From contig NC_081412.1 in assembly GCF_030272615.1 (NCBI RefSeq), positions 344,093,870-344,157,869 of the forward strand: a stretch of DNA of 64,000 nt. Direction: 5' to 3'. Below, piece by piece: positions 45,336 to 57,197 of this stretch (positions are counted from its first letter, which is position 1; the number at the start of each line of letters is the position of its first letter). Under the pieces are notes generated by a model that did not search any database, was not told where the DNA came from, and saw only the letters and a program-made list of their open reading frames with translations. The stretch is from Cryptomeria japonica (lineage: Eukaryota > Streptophyta > Pinopsida > Cupressales > Cupressaceae). Both the position numbers and the translations under genes were made by a program.

Positions 45336-47217
45336 ATATAGATGTTATAACAAAAGATTGCAGAAAATTGTGGAGAGAGCAAATGTTAAAGTGGATGAGC
45401 AATACAAAGATCAATCTATATCATATAACAAAGAACCATCAGTAGAAGTGATCATAACTGATTTGGCAGTGCCTCAACTGGTACATGACACTGAGACAGT
45501 TACATCGGTACAATCAGAAAATTCAACTGTGACTCATGATCAAAATACAGAACCTGAAGTTCAATAGACACCAAGGTATGCAAGATTAAATCATTCTGAA
45601 GATCAAATCACTGGAGACAGGAACAAGGGAGTTATGACAAGAAGAAGACTAGAAAATGAAGAGGTATGTCTTATTTCTCAAATTGAACCAGCATCTATTA
45701 TTGAATCTTGTAAAGATAAACATTGGTTAAAGGCTATGGAAGATGAATCAGATCAGATAGAGAAGAATAAGAGTTGGACTTTAATTCCCCGTCCTAAAAA
45801 TAAGAATGCTATTGGAAATAAATAGATTTTTAAAAATAAGCTAAATGAGGATGGTCAAGTTGTAAGAAACAAGGCTAGACTAGTTTGTAAAGGATATTAT
45901 CAAATGGAAGGAATTGATTATGGTGAGACATTTGCACCTGTAGCTAGAATTGAAGCTGTTAGACTATTTCTTGTCTATGCAGCATACAAGAATGATAAGG
46001 TCTATTAAATGGATGTTAAATGTGCATTTTTGAATGGTTAACTTGAGAAAGAAGTATAAATTGAGTAGCCTGGTGGATTTTTCAGTGGAAAATGACAAAG
46101 ATATGGTTTATAGGTTAAGGAAAGAATTATATGGATTGAAACAAACTCCTAGAGATTGGTATGCAAGGTTGGATAAATATCTTTTGAAGCTTGGTTTTAC
46201 TAAGGGCAGTGCTGATAGTAATATATATTACAAGACCACTGATGATGATATTCCGATTATTGAAGTATTTGTTGATGATATCATTTTTGGAGGTGAAGAT
46301 AAATTGTGCATGCAATTCTCTAATAATATGAAGAATGAATTTGAAATGTCTATGATTGGTGAGATGAGATTTTTCTTAGGTTTGCAGATTACTCAAACTA
46401 ACAAAGGAATTTTTATCTATCAAACTAAGTACCTAAGGGAATTGTTGAAGAAGTTTGGTATGGATAATTCGAAACTGGTAAGTACTCCTATGGTCACAAG
46501 TGATAAATTATCTATCAAAGACACATCTGCACTGATAAATTCGATAAGGTATAAGTCTATGATTGGTGGATTGTTATTACTAACTCAGAATAGACCAGAT
46601 ATTATGAATGCAGTAAGTATTATTTCAAGATATCAAAGTAATCCTAAAGAAAATCATTAATGTGCAGTAAAGAGGATATTCTGGTATTTGCAAGGAACAA
46701 CAAAATATTTCTTATGGTACTCTAGAGATGATAACTTCACTTTATGTGCATATACAGATGCAGATTGGGCAGGAGATACTGATGACAAGAAGAGAAATTC
46801 TGGTGGACCTTTCTTTCTTGGAAAGAAATTGGTTTCATGGATCAACAAAAATAGTCATGCATTTCTTTATCTACTGTAGAAGCTGAATATGTTGCAACAA
46901 CAACTAATTGCACTCAAGTCTTGTGGATGAAGGAAATGTTGAAGGATATCAAGGTAAATTGCAATGAATCGGTAGTTATCTATTGCGATAATACTGTAGC
47001 TATTGACATATCTAAGAATCCGGTATTCCACTCTAAGACTAAGCACATTTCAATAAAATATAACTTTCTAAAAGAAAAGGTCAAGGAAAAGGAAGTCAAA
47101 TTGGTTTATGTGAACACTAAAGAGCTTGTAGATATATTCACTAAACTGTTGTCTAAGGGATCATTTGAATATTTGATAGACAGCTTAGGGGTATCTACCC
47201 CTTTGACAAAAACTTAA
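45336..47217 (+). pseudogene. pol: Copia-6 integrase end, RT and RNase H
   Basis: The integrase C-terminus begins YRCYNKRLQKIVER. The linker (45634-45825) leads to RT, where the first aspartate box (MDVKCAFLNG) is present near 46010 but flanked by stops. An indel near 46060 changes frame. The RT core 46034-46660 keeps FVDDIIFGG. RNase H (46688-47217) shows YTDADWAGD, then a one-base deletion near 46865, then VEAEYVAT, CDNTVAIDIS and VDIFTKLLS, ending GVSTPLTKT. All catalytic acids are visible, but stops and two frameshifts make it inactive. Confidence 0.82.
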
Positions 47218-47583
47218 CTGATGGAGCAGAGCATCAGTACGGTATGCATCATCAACTTTATCCTTTGCTCCGGATTGATGTAGTGGTGCTACTACTCAGA
47301 GGGAGTAGTTAGCTTTGAGATTCATAGGATTTTGATATCTATGTCATATGTTTGGCATTAATGGCAAAGGGGGAGAGTTATATGTGAAAAATAATATCAT
47401 AATATGTCACATGGGATAGAGATTCAGATCAGTTTCAGATTGGACTGCACTCCTTAGGGGGAGTTGCTAGGATTTTTCATTTTTTCATTGTTATATCTTC
47501 TATGAGAAATTTTTGGCATTTCTTGGCACTTAGATGTTTTCTTTTTCACATCTAGTGTTGCCATCAATGCAAAAGGGGGATTT
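47218..47583 (+). other. Copia-6 3' UTR with polypurine tracts
   Basis: Sense runs GGGAG near 47300, AAGGGGGAGAG near 47367, AGGGGGAG near 47456, and the LTR-proximal AAAAGGGGGA at 47572-47581. No gene is seen. Confidence 0.7.
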
Positions 47584-48490
47584 TTTTAGCAATATGAAGG
47601 AATTGATTATGTGTTGCATTAATGTTTGTTATTGATGCCAACACTAGCTATTATGGTTGGTTACCGACAGACAGATTTTGGTTACTGGTAGAAGAACTAG
47701 TGTTACCGATAGAAGGGACTATCAGTTGGATACTACCGACATGTTTGGATCAATAGAATATGTTTGGTTTGATGTTTCTAGAGTATTTTTTAGTCAGTTG
47801 GTATTGACTTGATGATCGGATGCTATCATACACTCTAGTAAGCCTATACTGGTAAGGGTTTAAGGTTTTACCGGTAGAGCTTTACTAAGAATCTTTGATA
47901 GGATGCATAAGTGGTGTTGGTGCAACTTCTAGATGGAATTTAGGATGGAGATTGTGATCTTTGTTCGTGCCTCAGCTGATTGGAGACATCGCTTTGGGTT
48001 GGTGAATCTATTTGGGTCCAAGTTATGGACCGGTATCATGTTACGTGTTATCTACATATTACTAGGATGATTTATGGATTGGTTAATGTTGTTTTGGTCT
48101 AAAGACGTCATGGTATACCATTGTAATGTGGATGTATGTAATGATCTTATTGTAATATCTTTTACGTGGCCGACCTAATTGGTTTAGGCCTTAGGGTTTG
48201 TATAAATTGATGTAATATCTCATTGTAGATCATGGCGGTAATGGTCATGGAATGAAATATCATATGCAAAGGAGATTTGGTCGATCATAGGTGATCGAAT
48301 TGGGTTTATGTAAGAGGTCAAAGGCCTTCAGTATTGAGATTAACTAGGACTATAATCAAGCATGGTAGATGCTATCATTGGCAGTTCATTCTTCTGGATT
48401 GTTGTCAAATTATATTGAGGTGGTTATAACCTCTCTATAGTTAGTGAGACTCCTTTGTAATGAGCAGTATGCTCTAGGCAATATGCCTCT
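47584..48490 (+). repeat. Copia-6 3' LTR, truncated
   Basis: It is homologous to 13948-14855 or so. The start is mutated (TTTTAGC instead of TGTTGGC). It ends after GCCTCT, where another LTR begins. Confidence 0.8.
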
Positions 48491-49029
48491 TGTTGGCATT
48501 ATGGATGAATTGATTATGTGTTGTATTGATGTTTTATTATTGATGTCAACACTAGTTGATATGGATGGTTACTGACAGACAAGTTTTGGTTACCGATAGA
48601 AGATCTAGTGTTATCGACAGAAGAGATTATCTGTTGACACTTCCGACATCTTTTGATCAGTGAAGTATATTGGATTTCATGAGTTATATGCTTCATGAGC
48701 ATGTTTTGGTTAGTTGGTATTGGCTTGGTAATTGGATGTTATCATACAATCTGGTAAACCCTTACTAGCACTGGTTTAAGGCTTTATCGACAAAGCTTTC
48801 ATTCCAGAATCGTGACAGGATGCACAATTGCTATTGGTGCAGCTTCTTTGAGGATTTCAGGATGTTGAAGATGTTCTTTGATTGTGCTTCAAATGCTCTA
48901 AGATTTTTCTTTGGCGTGGTGGACCCAGAATAGGTATGGTACCTATCTAGGTTGTGGACTGGTATCATACTAGCATCTACTCTACATGTTACCTAGATGA
49001 TTCGAGATGTTTTATGGATTTGTTATTGT
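48491..49029 (+). repeat. Related family A-like LTR fragment
   Basis: It starts TGTTGGCATTATGGATG and follows the family A LTR order but is clearly diverged. Only the first 540 or so bases are present. The right edge is lost against gypsy-like sequence near 49030. Confidence 0.7.
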
Positions 49030-50198
49030 GTGTGTGAAAAGTAGAATAAGTATCTCTAAAATGTAAGACACAACACTTCAATTAAGTCATTGCATGTATG
49101 GTTAGACAAATATAAGCATGAATAATAAAACCATAATAAATAAACCAATTGCCTTGTAAAATATGCGAGTATAGACTTGCTCTCAGATTTGTATAAGCAA
49201 TACCAGTGACTAGACTACACCAAGATGAAGGATTTAATCTATATGAGCATGATTTTAAGCTAAATGGATGCAAGATTATGCTAGATGGATGAATAGTAAG
49301 CTATATGAGTTCAAGCAATCATAATTGAACTAAATATGCAAAAAAAGCTAAACTAAGATGTAATAATCTCAAAAAGAAAGCACAATATCTTCAATGACTC
49401 CAGAGCAAAAACTGCATAATAACAATAAATCTCCAGGGTGTTTTGAATGAGAGATGAAGGCTGAATTTATAGAGAATCACAAGAGAGACCAAGAAAAATC
49501 ACAATTTAGGATAATTGAAATAATTGAGAGATCAAATTCAGTTAACCTTGAGATAGATTCCAATTATAGTTGAATTGAAATGCATTCAGATTATAAGTTC
49601 AAGTTTGCATTAGAGATATAATTCAATTAATTCCATGCACTTGAGATGAAAATAGGTAATTCTATGCAATTCTTTGATTTATTCAAGAAAAGAGTCTTTT
49701 TAATGCAACTGAACTTCTTTTCTCAAAAGCTTTATGTTTCGATTTTAGAGAATGATTAAATTCATTTAATTGCTTTTCTGATTTCAAGTTCTCAATTTAG
49801 AAGAAGAAATAATACCTCAAGTTTTATTTCTCTTTCAATTCAATTCTTTTATTTTACTTTCAATTTAACTTTTGCTTTGCATATTGATTCCTCTTTTGTA
49901 ATAAATTAATTCCTTTTTTTTATGATTAATGGCAAATTTATTAATTAATTAAATATGCTAAGATATTTAATAAATTAAATAGGATAATTGATCAAAATGA
50001 TTTTCTTGGAATTAATTAATTTATTAAATAAATATTTAATTAATATAGAATAATTCACTTGCCATGTGACATTTAATGATTGAAGAATTAATTAATTGTG
50101 TGCTCAAAGTTGATCTAATTGTCTTTGGTTAGGACCTTGGTGATGTTGTCGAGATTAGGGGCCCATGGTTAAAGGTGACCAATTTTAGGGTATTACAT
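49030..50198 (-). repeat. Gypsy-like LTR (element H), minus strand
   Basis: The right end GGGTATTACA at 50198 is an LTR start on the minus strand (TGTAATACCC), preceded there by AAATAGCGGCAAA, a polypurine-like tract laid out as in element G. The left edge is uncertain (about 49030). It is AT-rich with no gene. Confidence 0.6.
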
Positions 50199-51200
50199 TT
50201 GCCGCTATTTGAATTAATGTGTGAGTAGCGCATTGGTTCAAAGAATAGTTGATGTCTAAGAAATACCAGTTCTAAACTTGATTGATCATGAACCAGATGA
50301 AGAGCGAGGTGTTTATCTTACTTTGAAGCGATGAAACTGAACACAATTTATTAAAGCGAAACCGATCCCGAACTTGATTGAACTAGGACCGATGAAGAGC
50401 AAAGATACCAAACTTGAACTTGATTGATCAAGAAGTGGATCTTACTGATCTAGAACTTGATTGAACTAGACACAGTGAGCGAAGACAAAATCGATCTTGA
50501 ACTTGATGGATTAAGACACAATGAGCGAAGATAAACTGTCCAGCTTGATTTGAAGAGATGAAACTAAACACCTGCTTAGATTGAGCATGTGATCAAAGAT
50601 ACTCTTTAAACTTTTGATTGAGTTTAAATGAATAGTCAGCTTGATGAAAAGCGATGAAACTGATTACTGTTAAGATTGATTTAGATGAAGACAAATATCA
50701 GCTTGATTTAAAGCGATGAAACCGATATTGCCCTAGCAATTGATTTGATTCATATGAATGAGAAATATCAACTTGATATGAAGCGATGAAGCTAAGATGC
50801 CCCTAGAAATAAGAATTTGTTTGATTTTCTTTAGTTGAAAATATTTTTGCTCGACTTTTGATGAAGATTTGAAAATTTTCTTGACTTTGAAGATATGAGG
50901 TCATGAGTATGAGTATGCCCCCTCGGGATCGAAATCGAAAGATAACGAGGGTACATGATGACTATAGGCAATTGTTGGTGATGATTATTATTTGAGCACA
51001 AAGATTGAGTTGGAGGAATATTTGAAGATTTAACGATGATTGATGTGAAATTGAGTGCAAATTAAAGAAAAAAATGAGAATGTGATGAAAGAGCTAAGTG
51101 GTTGCAGTTGTGCAAAATTGACTAGAAGAATGATCTTAGATTTTGATTTTGATCCCAAAAATGGAATCAGGATGGGCAAATTAGCTAAGGGTATAGTTTT
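50199..51200 (-). other. Element H 3' internal remnant
   Basis: Non-coding sequence with many imperfect copies of an AGCTTGATTTGAAGCGATGAAACTGA-like phrase between 50250 and 50800. A CCCCCTCGGGATCGAAATCG patch near 50929 recalls the CCCCCTCGAGGAATTGG patch of element G near 19560. No ORF is supported. Confidence 0.45.
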
Positions 51201-51237
51201 CATGTCCATCGGAGCAAGTTGAAAAATTAGGTTTTGG

Positions 51238-51246
51238 CTATATAAG
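51238..51246 (+). promoter_or_regulatory. Possible TATA box for the PMD gene
   Basis: CTATATAAGG on the coding strand, about 665 bases before the ATG. The leader between would need an intron; a pyrimidine-rich TTCTTGTAG acceptor-like site ends near 51860. This is weak, sequence-only evidence. Confidence 0.35.
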
Positions 51247-51905
51247 GGGTACAAGTGTCATTTTCAATTCATTTTAACCTTTCCAAGTTTGAAATTTGAA
51301 AAGCCCTATGCAAAGAAAAATGGTCATTCCGATCCAGGAGCATCGATTCGAGTGCCAAAGACATCATAATTGACCGCAGAATTACGAGCCAGCGGTAAGA
51401 GACTAATCTTATGCCTTTTTATCTCATCAATTTTGATTTGTTTGTTGAATTTTTTGCTTTTTATGGCGTTAATAACCAGTAAGTGTCATTTTGTCATGCA
51501 AGACCATAATGTCTCTCGTATGACAAACTGTCTTTTTGTGTTTTGTCATTTTTACCCATTAGATTTGTCATCTGGGACCTCCCCGCATATCCTACGAATG
51601 TTTGCTTGAAAGACCATTTTATCATGCAAATGCATGTAGTTTATCGTATGGGAGTCTTTTGTCGTGCTAGGTGCATTCCTGACTCGTACGAGTTTTTGCT
51701 TAGACTCTGAAATGTCATATGGAAAATAGTTAGCATTTTTAGGTGTCCAAACATGAAAATTTGATTTTGCAATTGATGTATTTGGATTTGCATGATTCCT
51801 AATTTGTTTTGTAGCATAATTTGGATAATTTTCTGATGCTCTATTGTTTGATTCTTGTAGGTTTGATTGCCACATGTTCTGTTTTGGTGTGTTTATCTTC
51901 CTACA

Positions 51906-52814
51906 ATGAGGCTAATTCATGAGTTATCCGATATAGATAGAGCACATATTGACTTGTGCGGGTTTACCCACCTTTTACAGATGCGGGATATCTATGTGAA
52001 TCACGTGATGCTTATTGCACTGTTGGAGAGATTTCATTCTGAGCATAACACCTTCCATTTACCAGTTGGGGAGACGACCATCACTCCAAAGGATGTTTAC
52101 AGGATATTGAGGATTCCATTTGTTAGGGATAAGGTTGATTATGATTCTCCTCAATGTCCTAGTATATTAGCCTTGAGACGCATTTTTCATGATGAGGACA
52201 TCCTTAGGCAAGCTATCAGTTGGGATGATATGATGGCCAGGCACAGTGAGCAGTTTCCCTTGGCATGTGTCTTGGCAAGATTCATTGGTTGTTTTTTTAT
52301 GCCAGACAGAGGACAATAGGGTTTCTTATGCAGCTAGGCTAGGATGCTGGAGAGACTTTTGGATCATCCTGTGAGATTAGGGTGGGGTTCTTGTCTATTA
52401 GCCCACATGTATCATGAGATGCATGAGGTTGTATACAGGGAGGGGAAGAGCATGGCAGCAGGTGTCTTGGTTTTATAGATATGGGTCTGGGAGCATATCC
52501 CAATCTACAAACCTATTGTGGATGATGCCAGAGATCCACACCAGCTGATCATTTACAGGTATTCTGGATATGTTACTCAGCCCCATCTGGGTAGGACAAA
52601 GTATTGGCGACAACAGCTCGATGATTTGATCGTTGTTGTATGGAGACCATACAGGGGTCTTGAGCTTTGGGACGTCTGGAGAGCTATGCAACATGACATG
52701 TTCTTGACTCATCCTCTTATCGATAGGTCAGTGATAGCTATTGAGTGATTTTTTGTATCTCGGGTCATGAGGTAGTATGGTAGGCCTCAGGGGATTTCAC
52801 AGGAGTTCACCGCC
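51906..52814 (+). pseudogene. Plant mobile domain (PMD) protein fragment
   Basis: One frame from the ATG at 51906 (MRLIHELSD) to the gypsy LTR at 52815 encodes the N-terminal and middle parts of a plant mobile domain like that of MAIN/MAIL proteins. Recognisable are HNTFHLPVGETTITPKDVYR with a following ILRIPF (residues about 46-75), an LGWGSCLLAHMYHEM stretch, GKSMAAGVLVL*IWVWEHIP, and VWRPYRGLELW. In-frame stops lie at 52317, about 52347, about 52476 and 52746. No frameshift is seen, so decay is by nonsense codons only. The C-terminal part is cut away by the gypsy insertion and would lie beyond the window. Such domains occur both in host genes that affect silencing and meristems and in transposons, so either origin is possible. 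Confidence 0.75.
52810..52814. repeat. Presumed left target duplication of the gypsy array
   Basis: CCGCC precedes the LTR. Its partner is not in the window, as expected if the array continues to the right. Confidence 0.4.
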
Positions 52815-54266
52815 TGTTAGCACATATTTTTACAAAATATTTTATGCTATATAGAGGCCTTTTTCTTTTTTCTTTTTTATCATATGAGCATTTATTGCTG
52901 GTTTGCATGTACAAAAATTTTATTAGCATGGGTAAACTCCTCTAAAGGATCAGTTGTTTTAGGAGTATCAAGGTATTACTTGGGCACATTAAGGGCATGC
53001 ACTAAGTATTGACTGCACAAGGAATCCATTATGGATGCATTTTGTCAGCAAAGAAGTCATTATGGTATGATCCAGGATTGTCTTCTAATATGTATTAGAC
53101 CATGTGAGAAAAGTGGGGATCACTAATATTCAACAGTGATGGTCCATCTGTGCTAAATTGAAAATTTTCAATCATCGGCATAAGTAGTCCCGATGAAATA
53201 GCATTGGTGAGCAAAAGAAGGAGTATCGACATAACTTATACCGATGAAACAACATGCGGATGCTTTGGAGCATTTAAAAAATACTCAGCATGGTGTGCAC
53301 TCTTGAGAAAGTCATGTCATCGAGATAGCTTGTTCCAATGAAACAGAAGGTGGTTGTTTTCCTATCGGCATACATCAGTTTATCAGCAAAATGTAGAAAT
53401 CATTATACCAATAGCCTATGAATCCATCGGTGTAACTTGTAATGATAAGGAAAAGCTCATCATATAGCATTAGGAGATAGGAAGTAATGAGAACAGTCTA
53501 TCCCAATACCTGATGACTAAAGGGAACCGAACACGGGCCCATCAAAAAAGGGAACCATATCAGAATAGTACAAAAATGGTTAGGCCGATCCCTGATGACA
53601 TGAAGAGTCAGAGGGCAGAACTATCGGTATTACTTATACCAATAAAACAGACTTGGAGAAATTAAACATAAAGGTGCATCAGAGACTCATCAGGACTTCG
53701 GGAGGAATAGAAAAGGGCTATTTTGACCCTTGATGAAGATAGAAGCATTTACAAGGACATTGAGGTAAGCTATGCCGATAAAGAAAGCATCTAGTAAGGA
53801 TTCATCAAGACATCAGAGGAAGAACTTTTATGTTATGCTGAAACCCGATAGGACCATTTAGGCGAATGGTGGGTTGTGAGGAGTTCTTCGAGATAAGTTA
53901 TGACAATAACACGATGGGCTTATGTAAAATGCGGATTGGTATATTGAGATCATCGGGGCATTGGAGAGACATGAAATAAACTATGTTGACACTCGATGAG
54001 TTAAGTAGAAGGAAACCAAAGGCGAATGCATTGGGGAGATTTACGCCGATGGAGCAATAAAACAAAAGGAAAAACCGAGACTGAAAGGGTGCCCATCGGG
54101 ATAGAGAACAAATTGCTATCCTAAGACCCAATAAGTTGGTCGGGATAGTTTGTGCCAATCAAAAAGTGAAAAGCGGTAAAGTCATAACAATCAGCGCCAA
54201 ACAATTGAATCATCAGAGAGGGTCTCGCCGATTAGCCGTTGGAGGTCCTGATGTGAAAAACTAACA
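52815..54266 (+). repeat. Gypsy-7 5' LTR, 1452 bp
   Basis: It starts TGTTAG and ends CTAACA, perfect inverted ends. From 53170 to about 54230 it holds about ten imperfect palindromic units of the form ATCGGNATA...TATNCCGAT. It differs from the second LTR at roughly one base in ten over the first 150. Confidence 0.85.
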
Positions 54267-54471
54267 TAAATGGCTTTAATTAAATGCATCTATGGAGTAG
54301 GTCCATTGCCACACGAAGAAAATCCATCAAGATTGTGGTAATTAAGTACAAGATTGAACTCCTTAGGATATATAACTAGTGTTGCATAACAAGATTTTGC
54401 ACAAAGTTATTGCAGAAAAGGTATCAGGTGTTTTCTAAGCTGCTGAGTGTCGAGTGAAGAATTTTGCAGAG
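54267..54471 (+). other. Gypsy-7 leader
   Basis: Starts with TAAATGGCTTTAATT. A TGG lies 4 bases after the LTR, but the tRNA match is not recognised. The same leader follows the second LTR. Confidence 0.5.
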
Positions 54472-56330
54472 ATGGAAGGGTCAAGCTCAAAAGGGAAGCA
54501 AAAGGTTGTAGAAGTGTCCAGTACTGCGATGAGAAAATCTAGGGGTGAAGTCAGTGAGGCTCGAAGAAAGCTAAACCAAGATATGATAGATCAGATGGGC
54601 TCTCTAGGAGCTAGGTCACGTAGAGCTAAGGTGAATTTGCCTATTCATGAGCAATTGGAGGATAGGCACAGAGAAATTAGAGATGTACTCATAATAGTGC
54701 AAGGTCATGAGCTGTTTCTTTTTCATTACCTCCGCAGGGATGAGCCTATGCCAATTTCAAACCCATGGAACACCAATTTAGGTAATCTCATGGTACCTAA
54801 TGTTTTTGTAGATATTGACTTATTAAAACTCCTAGTGAGACATTATGATGCAAACAAGTGATGCATTTTGTTGCCTGATGGGACGGTTTTTTTTCACTTT
54901 GTGGTAGCCACAATTCAAGAAGTTTTTGCAGTGGATCTGGGGGCAGATGTGACTTTTTCATTTATGGATTTGGAGGAGGAATATAGGAAAATGGATACTA
55001 CATATCAGGGTTGGAACCTTGCAATCCACAAAGTGGAAAAGGGGAGGCTAACAGAGGAAGATGGCCCTCCTTATGATATAACTATTTTCAAGAAGTATCT
55101 ACAATATACGTATATGGCTTGTGGCTAGGCTGAAGGAGTTGAAGCTCCTGATGTGGAAAACCTAGGACCGTTGGTTTTAGCAGTGGATATCCAGAGGCAT
55201 GAGCCTAGAGATTTTGATTTCACTTTGTACCTGGTGGACAGACTGCATCAAGGTTTCATGAACTTGAAAGATAATCAAGATAAGCATTTCAAGCATTATT
55301 CACTGTTAATACATATTGTTTTATTCTATGGGAGATTCTGGGGATTATGGCCAGAGGGTTTGAGTCTAAATACAGTAGGGAAGAATGGACAAGATCAACC
55401 GGTGCAGTTATGGGTTTCTATCTGGGATTACAGATATGTGAACTCTCATTACCTTAAATTTGAGGAATTCTTTGTTAAACCAATTTTCTTGCTCTTTGGT
55501 GAGTCACTGTAGGGATCATTCTTTGAGGATGTCAAGAATCTTCTTAGGCCTCACGAGCACAAAAATCCAAAAGTCAATCATAATTGGGGTGATTGGTACT
55601 CATGCCAAAACTTCACTTTTGTTCGATGCTACAGATTTGAAGGTTATCCTTATGTGCTACCAAAACTTGTGCCAAGTAGGATTGCTTTTTTGGAAATTGT
55701 AAGGCAATTAAGTGTTTCTAATGCCAAGCATTTTGGAGGTGCACACAAGCAAGCCTTCCTCCCTAGTACACTTCAATTCCAGGATTTTAAAATTGTATCT
55801 ACCAAAGCATATGAAGACATTGATAGGAAGCTGGTGGATGAATATAGCCTATTCCAGCATGTGTCTAGGATGCATTATGATCCTGAGGGTTACATCCATG
55901 CAAGCAGGAAGAGGCAAGAGTTGGGAGACTATCTTCATCAAGAGGATGAATTTGAAGACATGTGTAGAAATAAGGAGGTGGAAGAGCTGGCGGATATTAG
56001 GGAAACCTTGGAGAAAAAACTAGAGGAGAGGAGGCAGAGATTAGAAAATATGGAGGAAGAACCAACTATGAATGCCCTCTCATCTGATCCTTATTGGGGA
56101 AGAAATGAGGATTTATCTGAAGAAGAAGAATATTCTGATGTATATCAAAGAAGAGAAAATTTGCAATATGGTATACAACAGGTTTTTTTGATGATGATGA
56201 AGATGTCCTTGCCTTGAGAAAGTTGTTTCAGGAGGAAGCAGTGCCTTCTTTGAGAAATTTGACTGAAGAGGAGAATAAGGCTTTTACTATTGCAGTTGTG
56301 GAATAATTAAAAAGTAATTATCAGCTGAGG
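54472..56330 (+). pseudogene. gag: Gypsy-7 Gag
   Basis: Gag begins best at the ATG at 54472 (MEGSSSKGK), matching gypsy-8. A basic N-terminus is followed by a conserved GHELFLFHYLRRDEP and LLPDGTVFFHF region, a central domain (FDFTLYLVDRLHQGFMNL, NWGDWYSYQNF) and a C-terminal Glu/Lys-rich helical tail (LEKKLEERRQRLENMEEE). One frame carries stops at 54859, 55126 and 55510, then shifts near 56185 at a T7 run. No CCHC knuckle is visible in what can be read. It would assemble the particle. The identical plan in gypsy-8 supports the model. Confidence 0.75.
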
Positions 56331-57197
56331 AATAGGAATGTATCTAATGAGCAAGGAAAGCCAATAGGCATTTTTGCCAAGGTCACAAAATTAAGTGGAG
56401 CCAACAGTAACGTGGCCAAGGGAAAGGATGTAGGTACTAGGAGAGGGGCAGAACCAGAAAAAACTAAACAAATTGAAATGCCAAAATTGGTCAAACCAGT
56501 CGAGAGGAAACAAATCAGTAAACCTTCTTTGAATTGTGGGACTTTTATGTCTCAAGCATTGTCTCGGGTAAAAGTTTCAATGCCCTTGCTAGAAGTGATA
56601 AAATTTCTAGAATATAAGGATGAGACCTTGAAGACTATATCAAATGTTGGTGATGCAAGCAAGGATGTTTCTAGATTGAAAGAGGATCCTCCAGTAATCT
56701 ACTTAGGCATGTAAATCACAAAAAGCCTCACACAGGTTGATCCATTCTATTTGACACTGTTAATTAACAATAAAATGGTCAGGAACTATATGATATATTC
56801 AAGGGCAATAGTAAACATCATGCCTGAAGATGTCATGAAAGAGATTGGGATGCATTTTGACACACCTTATGGTAAGTGTTATTCCATGGACAACAGGTCC
56901 GTACCTATGGTAGGTATTATGAAAGATGTGGAGTTTAGGTTTCCAGCTTGCCCAGATACCACATATAAAATTGACATCACTGTGGTGCAAGTTCCTCGGA
57001 ACTATGGAATGTTGTTGTCCAGGAAATGGTCAAATTTGGTAGGTGGTCATGTTCAGCTTGATATATCATATGCTACCATCCCAGTCAAACTGACAACAAT
57101 GAGGATAAACAGAGAGCCAAGATCCCCATATCTCATAGAAGAGGTTGATCCTGATGAAGCAACTTACTTTTGCCACTCAAATATGGACAAATTTTAG
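56331..57197 (+). pseudogene. pol: Gypsy-7 protease
   Basis: The 56412-56714 stretch is a Lys-rich linker. The 56751-57197 stretch is a retropepsin-like fold, with LLINNKMVRNYMIYSRAIVNIMP matching the family pattern of inner strand, catalytic loop and SxNxMP block. The expected Asp-Ser-Gly loop reads Tyr-Ser-Arg, so the catalytic aspartate is lost. The later PRNYGMLLSRKW matches the conserved WLLGRPW-type region. One in-frame stop (56712) separates linker and protease. It would cut the polyprotein in an active element. Confidence 0.72.

Larger units (their letters stand above)
45336..48490 (+). mobile_element. Copia-6, family A copia 3' half
   Basis: It runs from the integrase C-terminus through RT and RNase H to the 3' UTR and a partial 3' LTR. 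The 5' half is missing. It is joined head-to-head with copia-5 gag at 45335 and cut at 48490 by a related LTR. Confidence 0.8.

Noticed and set aside
51030-51254. Minus-strand 74-codon frame upstream of the PMD gene
   Set aside because: No domain, and it overlaps the possible promoter.
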